From positions 16,396-50,788 of the forward strand of contig NVWU01000028.1 of the NCBI GenBank assembly GCA_002733765.1: DNA of 34,393 nucleotides. Direction: 5' to 3'. Source of the stretch: Colwellia sp. GTDB lineage: Bacteria > Pseudomonadota > Gammaproteobacteria > Enterobacterales > Alteromonadaceae. Below the pieces are notes generated by a model. That model saw nothing but the letters and a program-made list of their open reading frames with translations. It made no database searches and was not told the origin of the DNA. Every line of letters starts with the position of its first letter. The first letter of the stretch is position 1. Of this stretch, positions 25,340 through 33,027 are shown piece by piece. The translations under genes and the position numbers were made by a program.

Positions 25340-28048
25340 ATGAGCAAGTCACCCATAATATTGTCAGTACCATTATTATTGCTCACCTTTAGCTTATTAC
25401 TGCTGAGTGCTTGTACACCAAGTAAGTCGACGACTGAGTTAGTTATTTTAGCGAAAAGCTCGCTAGCAGAAAAACAGTGGTCTGAGGCCATTATTTATCT
25501 TAATAATGCCCTCAGTCAACAAGATGAAAATTCAGCCGATACTAAGGGTGAGGGTGAAGTTCGTTTACTGTTAGGGCAAAGTTATTTAGGTTTAGGTGAT
25601 ATGCCACAAGCTGAGCGTTTTTTAGCGCAAGCGGTTGCTGGCGATGTGAACTTAACTTTGTCTATTGGCTTATATAGTCGCGCGCTGTTTCATCAACACA
25701 AGTTTAAAACTTTACTGAGTGTGATTGAACGCTATCAAAAAAAACTTCCTGAGCTTGCAGTTGAGTTGTCTCTCTATGAAGTGTTAGTTTTACATAAAAC
25801 TGGCCGGCAACAACGGGCGGGTGATCTGTTAGCCATAATAACGGAATTATCACAAAATGACGCTTCCTCATTAGGCATATTCACGCAAGCATATACCCAG
25901 GCAGATACATCACCCCAACGAGCACTGGAATTAATCGCGCAATTGTTAACTCTTGCGCCCAATTATGTCGACGGATATTTATTAAAAGCTCAAATACTTT
26001 TTTCAGAGAAAATTTTTGATGGCGCCTATACGGCCTTTGCTCATTACCTGACGCTGCAACCCCACGCTTATCATATTCATTTTCTACTAGCGGTAACGGC
26101 ACTGCAATTATCTAAATTAGAAGTAACCCAAGATCACGTTACTAAGTTATTGACATTGAATAAAAACCACCCTTTGGCTAATCATTTACAAGCATTATTG
26201 GCCTTTGAGGAAAAAGAATACCAGCGAGCTAAGTTTCATGCTGAAAACTCTATTCAACATGATTTAGATTTACCTGCTAACTATTTAATTGCGGGTGTTT
26301 CAGCATTTAAACTGCAACAAGAATCACAAGCCTATGACCATTTAACTAAAGCCGCTAAGGCTATGCCAGACAATCAACAAATTAAAAAAATATTAACTTT
26401 ATTACAAGTTAAACTGGGTTATTTACAAGAAGCAGTCGACAATTTTGAGGGGTTAACACTCTCTGATGAAATGGGCTTGTCACTGGGTAATATGTTAGCC
26501 GCAAAACTGTTAAGTGCAACAAACACCACACCAAACAATACTAAGGCGCAACATATTTTAGCCAAAATGCAATTCGTGCCGTTAACCAACCCTATACTTA
26601 AATTGCAACAGGGCATACTACAACTTAAAAGTGGTAACAAACAGGGCTTGCTGGCGATTGAAAAAGTTGCTGAGCAAGCGCTTGAACAGAATGATGGCAG
26701 TAATATTGCGGCTATTGCTTACATTATGGCCTTAGTGGATGAAGGCGAGTTAAACAAGGCGATACTTCAAGCGCAACAATGGCAACAAAAAATACCAAAT
26801 AACTTAGCGGCAATGAATATTTTAGCCTTGTTACATCAAAAAAATAATGACAAAGAAAAAGCAACGCGTTGGTATGAGCGGGCCCTCGCTGTAGATAAAA
26901 AAAATATCCCGTCGTTATTATTTCAGGCCTATCAACTGGCGAATAAAGATCAAGCTGAACAGGCAATTGCTTACTTTAAGCAAGTATTAACAATTAAGCC
27001 AAATCATGCCCGCGCATTTTCGGGAATATTACATCTTAAGACAAACACAATACCAGACTGGTCAATGCTACAGGCGTTAATTGATTTAACATATGAGCAT
27101 CAACATATATTGCAGCAATTAAGCCAAGCGATGATACAAGCTCATGCTTACCAAGCGTTATATAATTATTTATATGATAAAACTGCTCAAAGTCGTTGGT
27201 CAGATAACGTTTGGCATGCTTGGTTGCACGTATTACTTGCCTTGCAAAAGGAAGATGACTTTACTCGCGCCATCAGTCAATTTTCACAAAAATATTCAAG
27301 CACCAATAATTTATTGTTTGTCATCACCTTGCTTGAAAAAGCCCAGCGATTTGACGATATATTATATTTTATCAAACAACAAACGCCAAGTGGCCATGAC
27401 CACCGTAAATTACAATATGCTAAAGCGAGTGCCTTATTGTCATTAGGGAAAGTCGAAGAAGCTGACTTTATTATTACTCGGTTAAAATCAGCTGAGCCCT
27501 TACCTGCGCTAAACTGGTTATTAGCTCAATTGGCTTTATTAAAGCATGATAATGTCGCCGCCCAACAATATTTTGCTTTGCACTTTGCCGAGCAGCCAAC
27601 TTTGCCTGGTTTTATCAATCAAGCTAAGTTATTAATCAATATTGGGGATTATAAAGCGTTAATACTATTAGGCGAAAATTACTTATCGATACGGCCCTAT
27701 GATAGTTATGCTCGTACACTACTAGGTCAATGGTTAGCAAAACATGATGCCAATGCAGCAATAGCATTTTTAAATGTCCCAGAAAACCAAGGTTTTATTA
27801 AGAAAAACTGGCAAGTAGCGAATAACCTCGCTTGGCTTTATTTAAATAGCGAGCAAAAAAAACAAGCACTGATATTTTCAAAATACGCTTTTGATCAACA
27901 ACCACTGTATAACGAAGTTGCTTTCACTCATGCTGTCGCCTTAATGCATCATGGCCAAAACAAATCAGCCCTGTCAATATTACTAAACATCAAACAACCC
28001 AATAAAGATATATTTAAACTAATCAAAGTATTATACCAATCAGACTAA
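25340..28048 (+). CDS. prsT: PEP-CTERM system TPR-repeat lipoprotein PrsT
   Basis: A 902-aa lipoprotein (LLLLSAC, C25) made almost entirely of tetratricopeptide repeats; clear units include AKSSLAEKQWSEAIIYLNNAL, VRLLLGQSYLGLGDMPQAERFLAQAV and ARAFSGILHL-type helices through to the C terminus. Length, lipobox and repeat content match PrsT, found with exosortase/PEP-CTERM systems and thought to support export of matrix material or proteins. AGGA precedes the ATG by 8 bases, 49 bp after the Skp-like gene, so the two are probably one transcript. Its final codons (LYQSD, stop) lie inside the left terminal repeat of a small inverted-repeat element, so the C-terminal tip was probably changed by insertion. 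No exosortase, PrsK or PrsR is in the window. Confidence 0.85.
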   Translation: MSKSPIILSVPLLLLTFSLLLLSACTPSKSTTELVILAKSSLAEKQWSEAIIYLNNALSQQDENSADTKGEGEVRLLLGQSYLGLGDMPQAERFLAQAVAGDVNLTLSIGLYSRALFHQHKFKTLLSVIERYQKKLPELAVELSLYEVLVLHKTGRQQRAGDLLAIITELSQNDASSLGIFTQAYTQADTSPQRALELIAQLLTLAPNYVDGYLLKAQILFSEKIFDGAYTAFAHYLTLQPHAYHIHFLLAVTALQLSKLEVTQDHVTKLLTLNKNHPLANHLQALLAFEEKEYQRAKFHAENSIQHDLDLPANYLIAGVSAFKLQQESQAYDHLTKAAKAMPDNQQIKKILTLLQVKLGYLQEAVDNFEGLTLSDEMGLSLGNMLAAKLLSATNTTPNNTKAQHILAKMQFVPLTNPILKLQQGILQLKSGNKQGLLAIEKVAEQALEQNDGSNIAAIAYIMALVDEGELNKAILQAQQWQQKIPNNLAAMNILALLHQKNNDKEKATRWYERALAVDKKNIPSLLFQAYQLANKDQAEQAIAYFKQVLTIKPNHARAFSGILHLKTNTIPDWSMLQALIDLTYEHQHILQQLSQAMIQAHAYQALYNYLYDKTAQSRWSDNVWHAWLHVLLALQKEDDFTRAISQFSQKYSSTNNLLFVITLLEKAQRFDDILYFIKQQTPSGHDHRKLQYAKASALLSLGKVEEADFIITRLKSAEPLPALNWLLAQLALLKHDNVAAQQYFALHFAEQPTLPGFINQAKLLINIGDYKALILLGENYLSIRPYDSYARTLLGQWLAKHDANAAIAFLNVPENQGFIKKNWQVANNLAWLYLNSEQKKQALIFSKYAFDQQPLYNEVAFTHAVALMHHGQNKSALSILLNIKQPNKDIFKLIKVLYQSD

Positions 28049-28193
28049 CTAAGTGATCTTTTTAAATAGTCTAAATATCCAATAACATCGTTGCTTTCAA
28101 TCCCAATAGCCAGCTATTGGTCAATCAAGCGTCTTGTTCTTGAAAATTTATCCTCATTAAAATTTGAACCATTAATTAATCTGATTGGTATTA
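28031..28193. mobile_element. MITE-like 163-bp element with ~22-bp terminal inverted repeats
   Basis: The left end (from 28031, ttataccaatcagactaact) and the reverse complement of the right end (from 28193, taataccaatcagattaatt) match at 19 of the first 22 positions, with a perfect 12-bp core ATACCAATCAGA. The middle holds a compact hairpin ccaatagc/gctattgg (28103-28120). There is no ORF, so it is a non-autonomous miniature element or related repeat. It overlaps the 3' end of prsT and contributes the stop codon. Similar ATACCAAT-type ends are, from memory, common between genes in Alteromonadales. Confidence 0.7.
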
Positions 28194-28394
28194 CAGGAAT
28201 AATCAAACCTGATTTGACAGGTTTTGATGTCTGAAAAAATAGGGAAGTCCCGTAGTATTTCTAAGTAAAACTACAATATAAAATGGAGGGACAAATTAAA
28301 ACCAGAAAGATGAAGTTGATGAGTAATTTGTTATCTCGAAGAAGACAACTAATGACCATGACAGCGTGTATTGAGCTTACTAACACTCTGTATA
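28194..28394. other. Intergenic stretch between the MITE and glrR
   Basis: About 200 bp between convergent genes. It contains a hairpin at 28205-28224 (aaacctg / caggttt) that may act as a weak terminator for prsT, and a short open frame that resembles a piece of an IS110-type transposase (28283-28405). Otherwise I see nothing in it. Confidence 0.45.
28205..28224 (+). terminator. Possible terminator downstream of prsT
   Basis: The arms aaacctg (28205-28211) and caggttt (28218-28224) flank a 6-base loop, and the pairing extends outward to atca/tgat with one bulged base. Only a short T-run (four T) follows, so strength is doubtful. Confidence 0.4.
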
Positions 28395-28405
28395 TTATTC
28401 CCTAA
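28283..28405 (+). pseudogene. Possible remnant of an IS110-type transposase
   Basis: A 40-codon frame (ATG 28283, TAA 28405) encodes KLMSNLLSRRRQLMTMTA, which resembles the ALVARRRQLVEMLTAE stretch in the middle of many IS110-group transposases. It is too short to be functional and overlaps the 3' end of glrR on the other strand. The resemblance covers fewer than 20 residues, so this is a tentative call. Confidence 0.3.
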
Positions 28406-29756
28406 ACGCTTCAGCATTAAGATGGTGTCTATTTAGTAATTTATAAAATTCGGTTCTATTTCGTTGCGCTATTCTCGCTGCCTGAGAAACATTTCCCGCA
28501 GTCATTTTCAATAAGTTAGCCAAGTAGTCACGTTCAAATTGATCTCTAGCCTCTTGAAAAGAAGGTAATTGAGATGTTTCTTCACGTAATGCACTTTTGA
28601 CCAAGGAAGCATTTATTAATGATCCGGTTGATAAAGCAACGCTTTGTTCAACCACATTCTGCAATTGACGAATATTACCCGGCCAAGGTGCGCTAATTAA
28701 TAATTCCATTGCTTCAGCTGAAAACCCTTTAACTTTACTGTATGACTTCACCTCAACATGAGATAGAAAATGCTGCGCCAATAAAGGTATATCTTCACGT
28801 CGTTGCGACAATGGTGGTAGCTCTAATTCAACCACATTAAGTCGGTAATATAAATCTTCTCTAAAGGTTTTATCGATTATAGCTTGCTGCAAATTTTTAT
28901 GAGTAGCCGAGATGATACGTACATCAATTTTTATTGATTGAGTACTACCAACAGGTCGAATTTCCTTTTCTTGTAATGCTCTTAATAGTTTTACTTGAAA
29001 ACTCATTGGCATATCGCCTATTTCATCTAAAAATAAGGTTCCGCCATCAGTTGCTTGAAATAAGCCGATATGATTCTTACCCGCCCCTGTAAATGCGCCT
29101 TTAACATGTCCAAACAGTTCTGATTCTAATAATTGCTCAGGGATTGCTGCGCAATTTATCGCAGTAAATGGTTTATTATGGCGATTACTGGCTTGATGAA
29201 TAGCCTTAGCTAATAACTCTTTTCCTGTGCCACTTGCACTATGAATTAATAAGCTGAAATCACTTTGTGCTACTTGATTAGTCTGTTGTAATAAAGACTC
29301 CATTATGGCACTGCGGCTGATTATACTTGCACGCCAGGCAGACTCTTTGGGAATATCTTGAGTAATTGATGGTTGGAGTTGAATCGCTTTTTTCACTGTT
29401 TCTAGCAATTCCTGACTTTCAAACGGTTTGGTCAAAAAGCTAAAGACACCTTGTTTAGTCGCATTGATGGCATCAGGAATGGTGCCATGGGCGGTCATAA
29501 TCACCACAGGCATATGTGGGTATTGTTTTCTCACTTGTTCAAACAGTGCCATGCCATCCATGCCTTCCATACGCAAATCACTAATAACCATATGAGGATG
29601 AAAACTTTTTAATATGCCCAATGCTATTTTTGCACTAGCAGCAGACTCCACATTATAGCCTGCTGCAGATAGCCTAATGCCGAGTAAACGCAGTAAATTA
29701 GGATCATCATCAACGATTAATATTTTTTTCTTTAATTGATTATTAATGTTTTTCAT
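28395..29756 (-). CDS. glrR: Sigma-54-dependent response regulator GlrR (QseF)
   Basis: A 453-aa NtrC-family activator. The receiver domain has DDD near 16-18 and phospho-acceptor D60 (VISDLRMEGMDG). The AAA+ domain has Walker A SASGTGKE (173-180), the sigma-54 contact loop GAFTGA (220-225) and GGTLFLDEIGDM. The C-terminal HTH reads GNVSQAARIAQRNRTEFYKLLNRH. The whole sequence follows E. coli GlrR closely, including the QGVFSFLTKP and ARNQF/ARDQFE-type linkers. Phosphorylated by GlrK, it should drive sigma-54 promoters. E. coli GlrR acts through TGTC-N10-GACA sites at glmY; an exact match lies upstream of this operon. It is the last gene of glrK-qseG-glrR, starting 6 bases after qseG. Confidence 0.95.
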   Translation of the reverse strand: MKNINNQLKKKILIVDDDPNLLRLLGIRLSAAGYNVESAASAKIALGILKSFHPHMVISDLRMEGMDGMALFEQVRKQYPHMPVVIMTAHGTIPDAINATKQGVFSFLTKPFESQELLETVKKAIQLQPSITQDIPKESAWRASIISRSAIMESLLQQTNQVAQSDFSLLIHSASGTGKELLAKAIHQASNRHNKPFTAINCAAIPEQLLESELFGHVKGAFTGAGKNHIGLFQATDGGTLFLDEIGDMPMSFQVKLLRALQEKEIRPVGSTQSIKIDVRIISATHKNLQQAIIDKTFREDLYYRLNVVELELPPLSQRREDIPLLAQHFLSHVEVKSYSKVKGFSAEAMELLISAPWPGNIRQLQNVVEQSVALSTGSLINASLVKSALREETSQLPSFQEARDQFERDYLANLLKMTAGNVSQAARIAQRNRTEFYKLLNRHHLNAEAFRE

Positions 29757-29762
29757 TTACAG

Positions 29763-30377
29763 TTACTGCCCACGTTTGCTGATAGTTTTTTCAATTTTTT
29801 TAAGCTGAATAATTTGTTTGTTTAGTTGATTAATTTTTAGTTGCTGCGCCGCATTCACCTTTTTAGACTGCTGATAGGCACCTTTATAATTGGTAAGTTG
29901 TTCTAATAGTAGCAACTGTTGGTTGAGTTGATCTTTTAGCATAATAACAAAAGCTAAATCTGTAGCACTAAAAATAGTTTCAATATAAGGTGCTAACGGG
30001 TAATCATTGAGCAATGTCTTTGCTGTATAAGGGTTATGAATTGGAGAATTAGGTAAACTATATAACATGATTAATTGAATATCAGCTTGTGCATAGCCAG
30101 ATTGTTTATTACTTTTTTGTTGGCTTATTTCTTGTACTATTTCGTCATCATTTAAGCCTTTTATCCACAAATAATAGTGACTAAAATTAACCTCATCACT
30201 ATTTGATTCAACCATACTATTATTTGATTCAAGCATACTACTATTTGAGTCGCCCAATAGCTGGCATCCAGTCATAGTAAACAACATTAAAAGAATGAAT
30301 AGCGGCATACACAGTTTTTTTATTTCATTCGTTATTCTGCAAAAACTCAATAATAGTTTACAGGTTATCCGTTTCAC
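29763..30377 (-). CDS. qseG: QseG-like outer-membrane lipoprotein
   Basis: A 204-aa lipoprotein: a hydrophobic N terminus ends in the lipobox TMTGC, followed by a Ser/Asn-rich linker and a helical C terminus (LLLEQLTNYKG to KINQLNKQIIQLKKIEK), a coiled coil. In enterobacteria QseG/YfhG lies between glrK and glrR and links the outer membrane to the kinase; the same place is kept here, though sequence similarity is limited. The start is GTG 30377, supported by AGGAG seven bases upstream, and it overlaps the glrK stop (GTGA). The linker contains a 21-bp tandem repeat that encodes ESN-SM units. I rejected a later ATG (30308) because it lacks a ribosome-binding site. Confidence 0.75.
   Translation of the reverse strand: MKRITCKLLLSFCRITNEIKKLCMPLFILLMLFTMTGCQLLGDSNSSMLESNNSMVESNSDEVNFSHYYLWIKGLNDDEIVQEISQQKSNKQSGYAQADIQLIMLYSLPNSPIHNPYTAKTLLNDYPLAPYIETIFSATDLAFVIMLKDQLNQQLLLLEQLTNYKGAYQQSKKVNAAQQLKINQLNKQIIQLKKIEKTISKRGQ
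30200..30251. repeat. 21-bp tandem repeat in the qseG linker
   Basis: Two copies of tatttgattcaa[c/g]catacta[t/c] (30200-30220 and 30221-30241) are followed by a partial third (30242-30251). They stay in frame, so each adds seven residues (SM-ESNx). This is a length-variable spacer just after the lipobox. Confidence 0.8.
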
Positions 30378-31867
30378 GATTTATCTCCTACCCTTTGAGC
30401 TCGGGGTAATGTTATTTGAACTATTGTACCCTTATCATTGAACTGCTTACTTTGGATATGGATCTCGCCGTTGAGGCGCATCAAGAGTTCTTTGACAATG
30501 GTAAGGCCGAGGCCACTCCCCTTAATCTGGTTATTCTCTGGTGCTGGACCTTGATAAAAAGCATCAAACATCTTAGCTTTGATATCCGGATTTATACCTG
30601 AACCATTATCCACTATTGAGAGCTGTAGTTGGTTATTTTTAAATTCACTATAAATACCTATTGTGCCCTGATCTGATGAGTATTTAATTGCGTTAGATAA
30701 TATATTGTCTAATACCACTTTTAACTGCTTAGCATTACTATAGATAATTACTTCTTTATTCACCTGAATAATCTCAAGCTTCTTGCGTTTAATATCTAAT
30801 TTATGATCCGTCAGCACATTTTCTAATAATACTTGTAAGTCAATTTTTTCACTGTCTTGTAGACTAGTTGAATCTAAAACAATATTAAAATTCAATAGAT
30901 CTTCAATAAGCCTCTGTAATCGATTAACACTGTCTTTAATTATGAAGCAAATTTCTTGTTGCTCATCATTTAATTTACCAACACTATTATCATAAAGAAG
31001 TTCTGTTCCTTCCCTAATAGCAGCCAATGGTGTTTTTAACTCATGAGAGATATGACGAATAAAACTAGATTTTTGCAATTCAAGCGCATGCAAGCGTAAG
31101 CGCATAATTTCAAGTGCATCAGCAATTTCTCTAATTTCTGGAGAACCTTTTAACTTTATTTCTTTTTCAAAATCACCTTGCTCCAAAGATTGTATTTTTG
31201 CTATTAATAATTTTAAAGGTGTTGTAATTAAAAATATGAACACTCCTGCTATGATTAACGTCATTGGTATAATCAATAGACTAATCAACATGGTATCGCT
31301 TATTTGCTTCGCTGTGACATCTATTTTGTCTGCTTGATTATTAATTAACACATCGCTACGTAAGTGTATTTTTCGGCTTACATTTGTTAATAAAACAAAT
31401 TGACTTTGTATACTTGCTAAAGCGTTATCATCAATAGATTTGGTGGTAATAAGCCCATGAACTATTGCAATAATAGCGGAAAATTCATCACTAAATTGCG
31501 CTAATTGTTCATCTTCATAAACAGCCAAATCATCATTAATTAATGTCAAAATTTGCACTTCTTGTGCTAAATAATCTACTTTAAGCTCTCCGTCTGTCAA
31601 CACTATATATTGGCTAGCATATCGCTCCAGTTTCAACTGGTTTTCATTCAACTCACGGTTTACTTTTGTCAAGGCTACTACCGAAAATATTGCTTGAGCC
31701 GACTGTTTAGACATTAGATTAACTTGTGTTGTGCTATAAATTAAAGCCAGCACTAAGGGTAATGCAACTAACGTAAAACCCAACAAGGTTAGTTTTTTAA
31801 TTGATAAAGCACCAATAGTAAAACCACTATTGGCTAAAGGAATGCTTTTCAGCTTATTGGCAGACAC
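30374..31867 (-). CDS. glrK: Sensor histidine kinase GlrK (QseE)
   Basis: A 497-aa inner-membrane kinase. It has membrane segments at about 27-46 and 192-214 around a helical periplasmic domain, then HAMP (about 215-265), HisKA with H275 in RHISHELKTPLAAIREGTELL, and HATPase with N-box ILSNAIKYSS, DNGSGI and GSGLGLTIVKELL. The HisKA stretch is very close to E. coli GlrK (RHLSHELKTPLASMREGTELL). Its partner is GlrR, two genes downstream. The start is GTG 31867. Upstream lies a perfect TGTC-N10-GACA site, which suggests autoregulation or shared control with the divergent EF-hand gene. The periplasmic domain is the most divergent part, so the signal may differ from enterobacteria. Confidence 0.93.
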   Translation of the reverse strand: MSANKLKSIPLANSGFTIGALSIKKLTLLGFTLVALPLVLALIYSTTQVNLMSKQSAQAIFSVVALTKVNRELNENQLKLERYASQYIVLTDGELKVDYLAQEVQILTLINDDLAVYEDEQLAQFSDEFSAIIAIVHGLITTKSIDDNALASIQSQFVLLTNVSRKIHLRSDVLINNQADKIDVTAKQISDTMLISLLIIPMTLIIAGVFIFLITTPLKLLIAKIQSLEQGDFEKEIKLKGSPEIREIADALEIMRLRLHALELQKSSFIRHISHELKTPLAAIREGTELLYDNSVGKLNDEQQEICFIIKDSVNRLQRLIEDLLNFNIVLDSTSLQDSEKIDLQVLLENVLTDHKLDIKRKKLEIIQVNKEVIIYSNAKQLKVVLDNILSNAIKYSSDQGTIGIYSEFKNNQLQLSIVDNGSGINPDIKAKMFDAFYQGPAPENNQIKGSGLGLTIVKELLMRLNGEIHIQSKQFNDKGTIVQITLPRAQRVGDKS

Positions 31868-31947
31868 TATCGACTATTATCCTAAAGACTTATTAAATGA
31901 AAAATGAATGACGCCTTTTTAAGCGATATGACTATAAAACACAAGTG

Positions 31948-31965
31948 TGTCGCCAAGTAGCGACA
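31948..31965. promoter_or_regulatory. GlrR-type operator TGTC-N10-GACA
   Basis: TGTCGCCAAGTAGCGACA has perfect TGTC and GACA arms with exactly 10 bases between, and the palindrome extends to six bases (TGTCGC/GCGACA). It matches the published E. coli GlrR recognition rule at glmY. It lies 81 bp upstream of the glrK start and about 185 bp upstream of a sigma-54 promoter facing the other way, a usual enhancer distance. Confidence 0.75.
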
Positions 31966-32069
31966 GGCTATATTTTCAAAGGTCATTCTATATTAGTTAT
32001 TGATTTTTAAACTATTTAATTTTCTGTTGAGGTGTATTTTTATAACTAAATTATTTATAAAAATATACC

Positions 32070-32087
32070 TGTCTCTCTTTAGCAACA
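32070..32087. promoter_or_regulatory. Second, degenerate GlrR-type operator
   Basis: The sequence TGTC-N10-AACA differs from the TGTC-N10-GACA rule in one base. It lies between the perfect site and the sigma-54 promoter, about 65 bp from the -12 element to the nearest edge. Several sites per promoter are normal for GlrR. Confidence 0.45.
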
Positions 32088-32149
32088 GAACAATTACTTT
32101 ATTTAGAAGTATTTTTATATTTTTACCTATAAATCATGCAGTTAACTTA

Positions 32150-32166
32150 TTGGCACATATTGTGCT
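32150..32166 (+). promoter_or_regulatory. Sigma-54 (-24/-12) promoter of the EF-hand gene
   Basis: TTGGCACATATTGTGCT carries GG at 32152-32153 and GC at 32164-32165, exactly 12 bp apart. TTGGCAC matches the -24 consensus perfectly and TGTGCT is a good -12. Transcription would begin near 32177, leaving a leader of about 55 bases before the ATG at 32232. Confidence 0.75.
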
Positions 32167-32231
32167 CTATCTTCTATTATAAAATACAAGTACCGCATGA
32201 TTTTACACTATTAACTTATAAAGGAAGAGAG

Positions 32232-32522
32232 ATGAAAAATAAAAACATTAGTTTAGTAAAAGTAACATTTGCTGTTATTGCTATGGCTTTAGCTTCTTCA
32301 CTTGTTAGCGCACAAGATGTTATACCAAAAAACATTCCTGCCATAGAGGCCCCTACATCTAAAAACATTCAGTTTGAACAACTTGATTTAGACAAAAACG
32401 GTTCGCTTAGCCTTGTAGAAACAGAGGGAGATAAACTGATTCATGATGCTTTTACTAAAATTGATTCAAATAATGACGCGACTATCAGTAAAATAGAATT
32501 GAACGAGTTTATAAAACAGTAG
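32232..32522 (+). CDS. Small secreted EF-hand protein
   Basis: A 96-aa protein with a Sec signal peptide (cut expected after SLVSA, about residue 27) and two calcium-binding EF-hand loops: DLDKNGSLSLVE (canonical DxDxNGxLxxxE) and DSNNDATISKIE (D-x-N-x-D spacing kept, but Gly at position 6 replaced by Ala). It should be periplasmic or exported and bind calcium; the downstream role is unknown. The start is ATG 32232, since AAGGAAGAGAG lies directly before it; a longer frame from 32136 would include the sigma-54 promoter and is rejected. It faces away from glrK-qseG-glrR and is probably a GlrR target. Confidence 0.88.
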   Translation: MKNKNISLVKVTFAVIAMALASSLVSAQDVIPKNIPAIEAPTSKNIQFEQLDLDKNGSLSLVETEGDKLIHDAFTKIDSNNDATISKIELNEFIKQ

Positions 32523-32546
32523 ACCATTTTCAGTAAAGAAAATATT

Positions 32547-32577
32547 AACTACTGTAATATTAAACATTACAGTAGTT
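32547..32577 (+). terminator. Perfect 12-bp hairpin after the EF-hand gene
   Basis: The arms aactactgtaat (32547-32558) and attacagtagtt (32566-32577) pair without a mismatch around a 7-base loop. The following sequence is only moderately T-rich, so it may be a weak terminator or an mRNA-end stabiliser. Confidence 0.55.
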
Positions 32578-32645
32578 CTAATTTACTTCCGTAATTTTTC
32601 AGCTATCTAAATCCAAATAAGCTGATTTTACTTTAAGGCAATATA

Positions 32646-32981
32646 ATGACAGATACAACATCACGTTTTATACAACTAGATAATTGGATATTTGAAGTAA
32701 AATCAGTGCGTGCTATCAAGGTTAATAGTTATGGAAAACCATACAATGCCATTGCAAATTTATCTTTTAATGGTAATAGCGCCTATATAGATGGCCTAAT
32801 GACACGTGAAGAGGAAAACTTTAGCAAAGAGGATTATCAAATATTTATGCGTTTCTGCAAGAAGTTTGGTATGAAACAAATGCAATTTGATCGTTTTAAA
32901 AACAATCAATTTAAATTAGAAACAGTTGATCTTAAACCCATTGAAAAAGAAGAAACACTAAAATTAACACTGGTACGTTAA
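32646..32981 (+). CDS. Hypothetical protein, 111 aa
   Basis: A soluble, slightly basic 111-residue protein with no signal peptide or membrane segment. The first half reads like beta strands (FIQLDNWIFEVKSVRAIKVN, AIANLSFNGNSAYIDGLM) and the second like a helix followed by a strand (KEDYQIFMRFCKKFGMKQMQFDRFKN). I do not recognise the family. ATG 32646 has AAGG eight bases upstream. It follows the EF-hand gene by 123 bp, beyond a hairpin, so it is probably a separate unit. Confidence 0.65.
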   Translation: MTDTTSRFIQLDNWIFEVKSVRAIKVNSYGKPYNAIANLSFNGNSAYIDGLMTREEENFSKEDYQIFMRFCKKFGMKQMQFDRFKNNQFKLETVDLKPIEKEETLKLTLVR

Positions 32982-33027
32982 TATAATCCTTATAAAAATA
33001 GATATTTCTTCGCAGTTTAAAAATGAG

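Larger units (their letters stand above)
31868..32231. promoter_or_regulatory. Divergent control region between glrK and the EF-hand gene
   Basis: These 364 bp lack a credible gene; a 60-codon plus-strand frame here is AT-rich and has no similarity I recognise. The region holds a perfect GlrR-type site (31948-31965), a one-mismatch copy (32070-32087) and a sigma-54 promoter (32150-32166). In E. coli the sRNA gene glmY occupies the equivalent place upstream of glrK; I see no glmY-like structure here. Confidence 0.6.

Noticed and set aside
28395..31867. PrsK/PrsR two-component system of the PEP-CTERM pathway
   Set aside because: The regulator follows E. coli GlrR along its whole length, the kinase is HAMP-type GlrK, and a QseG-like lipoprotein lies between them.
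31944..31961. A minus-strand sigma-54 promoter for glrK (TTGGCGACACACTTGTG)
   Set aside because: The -24 half is good but the invariant -12 GC is GT, and it overlaps the GlrR palindrome, so it is probably chance.
31868..32231. A glmY small RNA gene upstream of glrK
   Set aside because: The sigma-54 promoter is only about 55 bases from the EF-hand start codon, so the transcript runs into that gene; no GlmY-like hairpins were seen.
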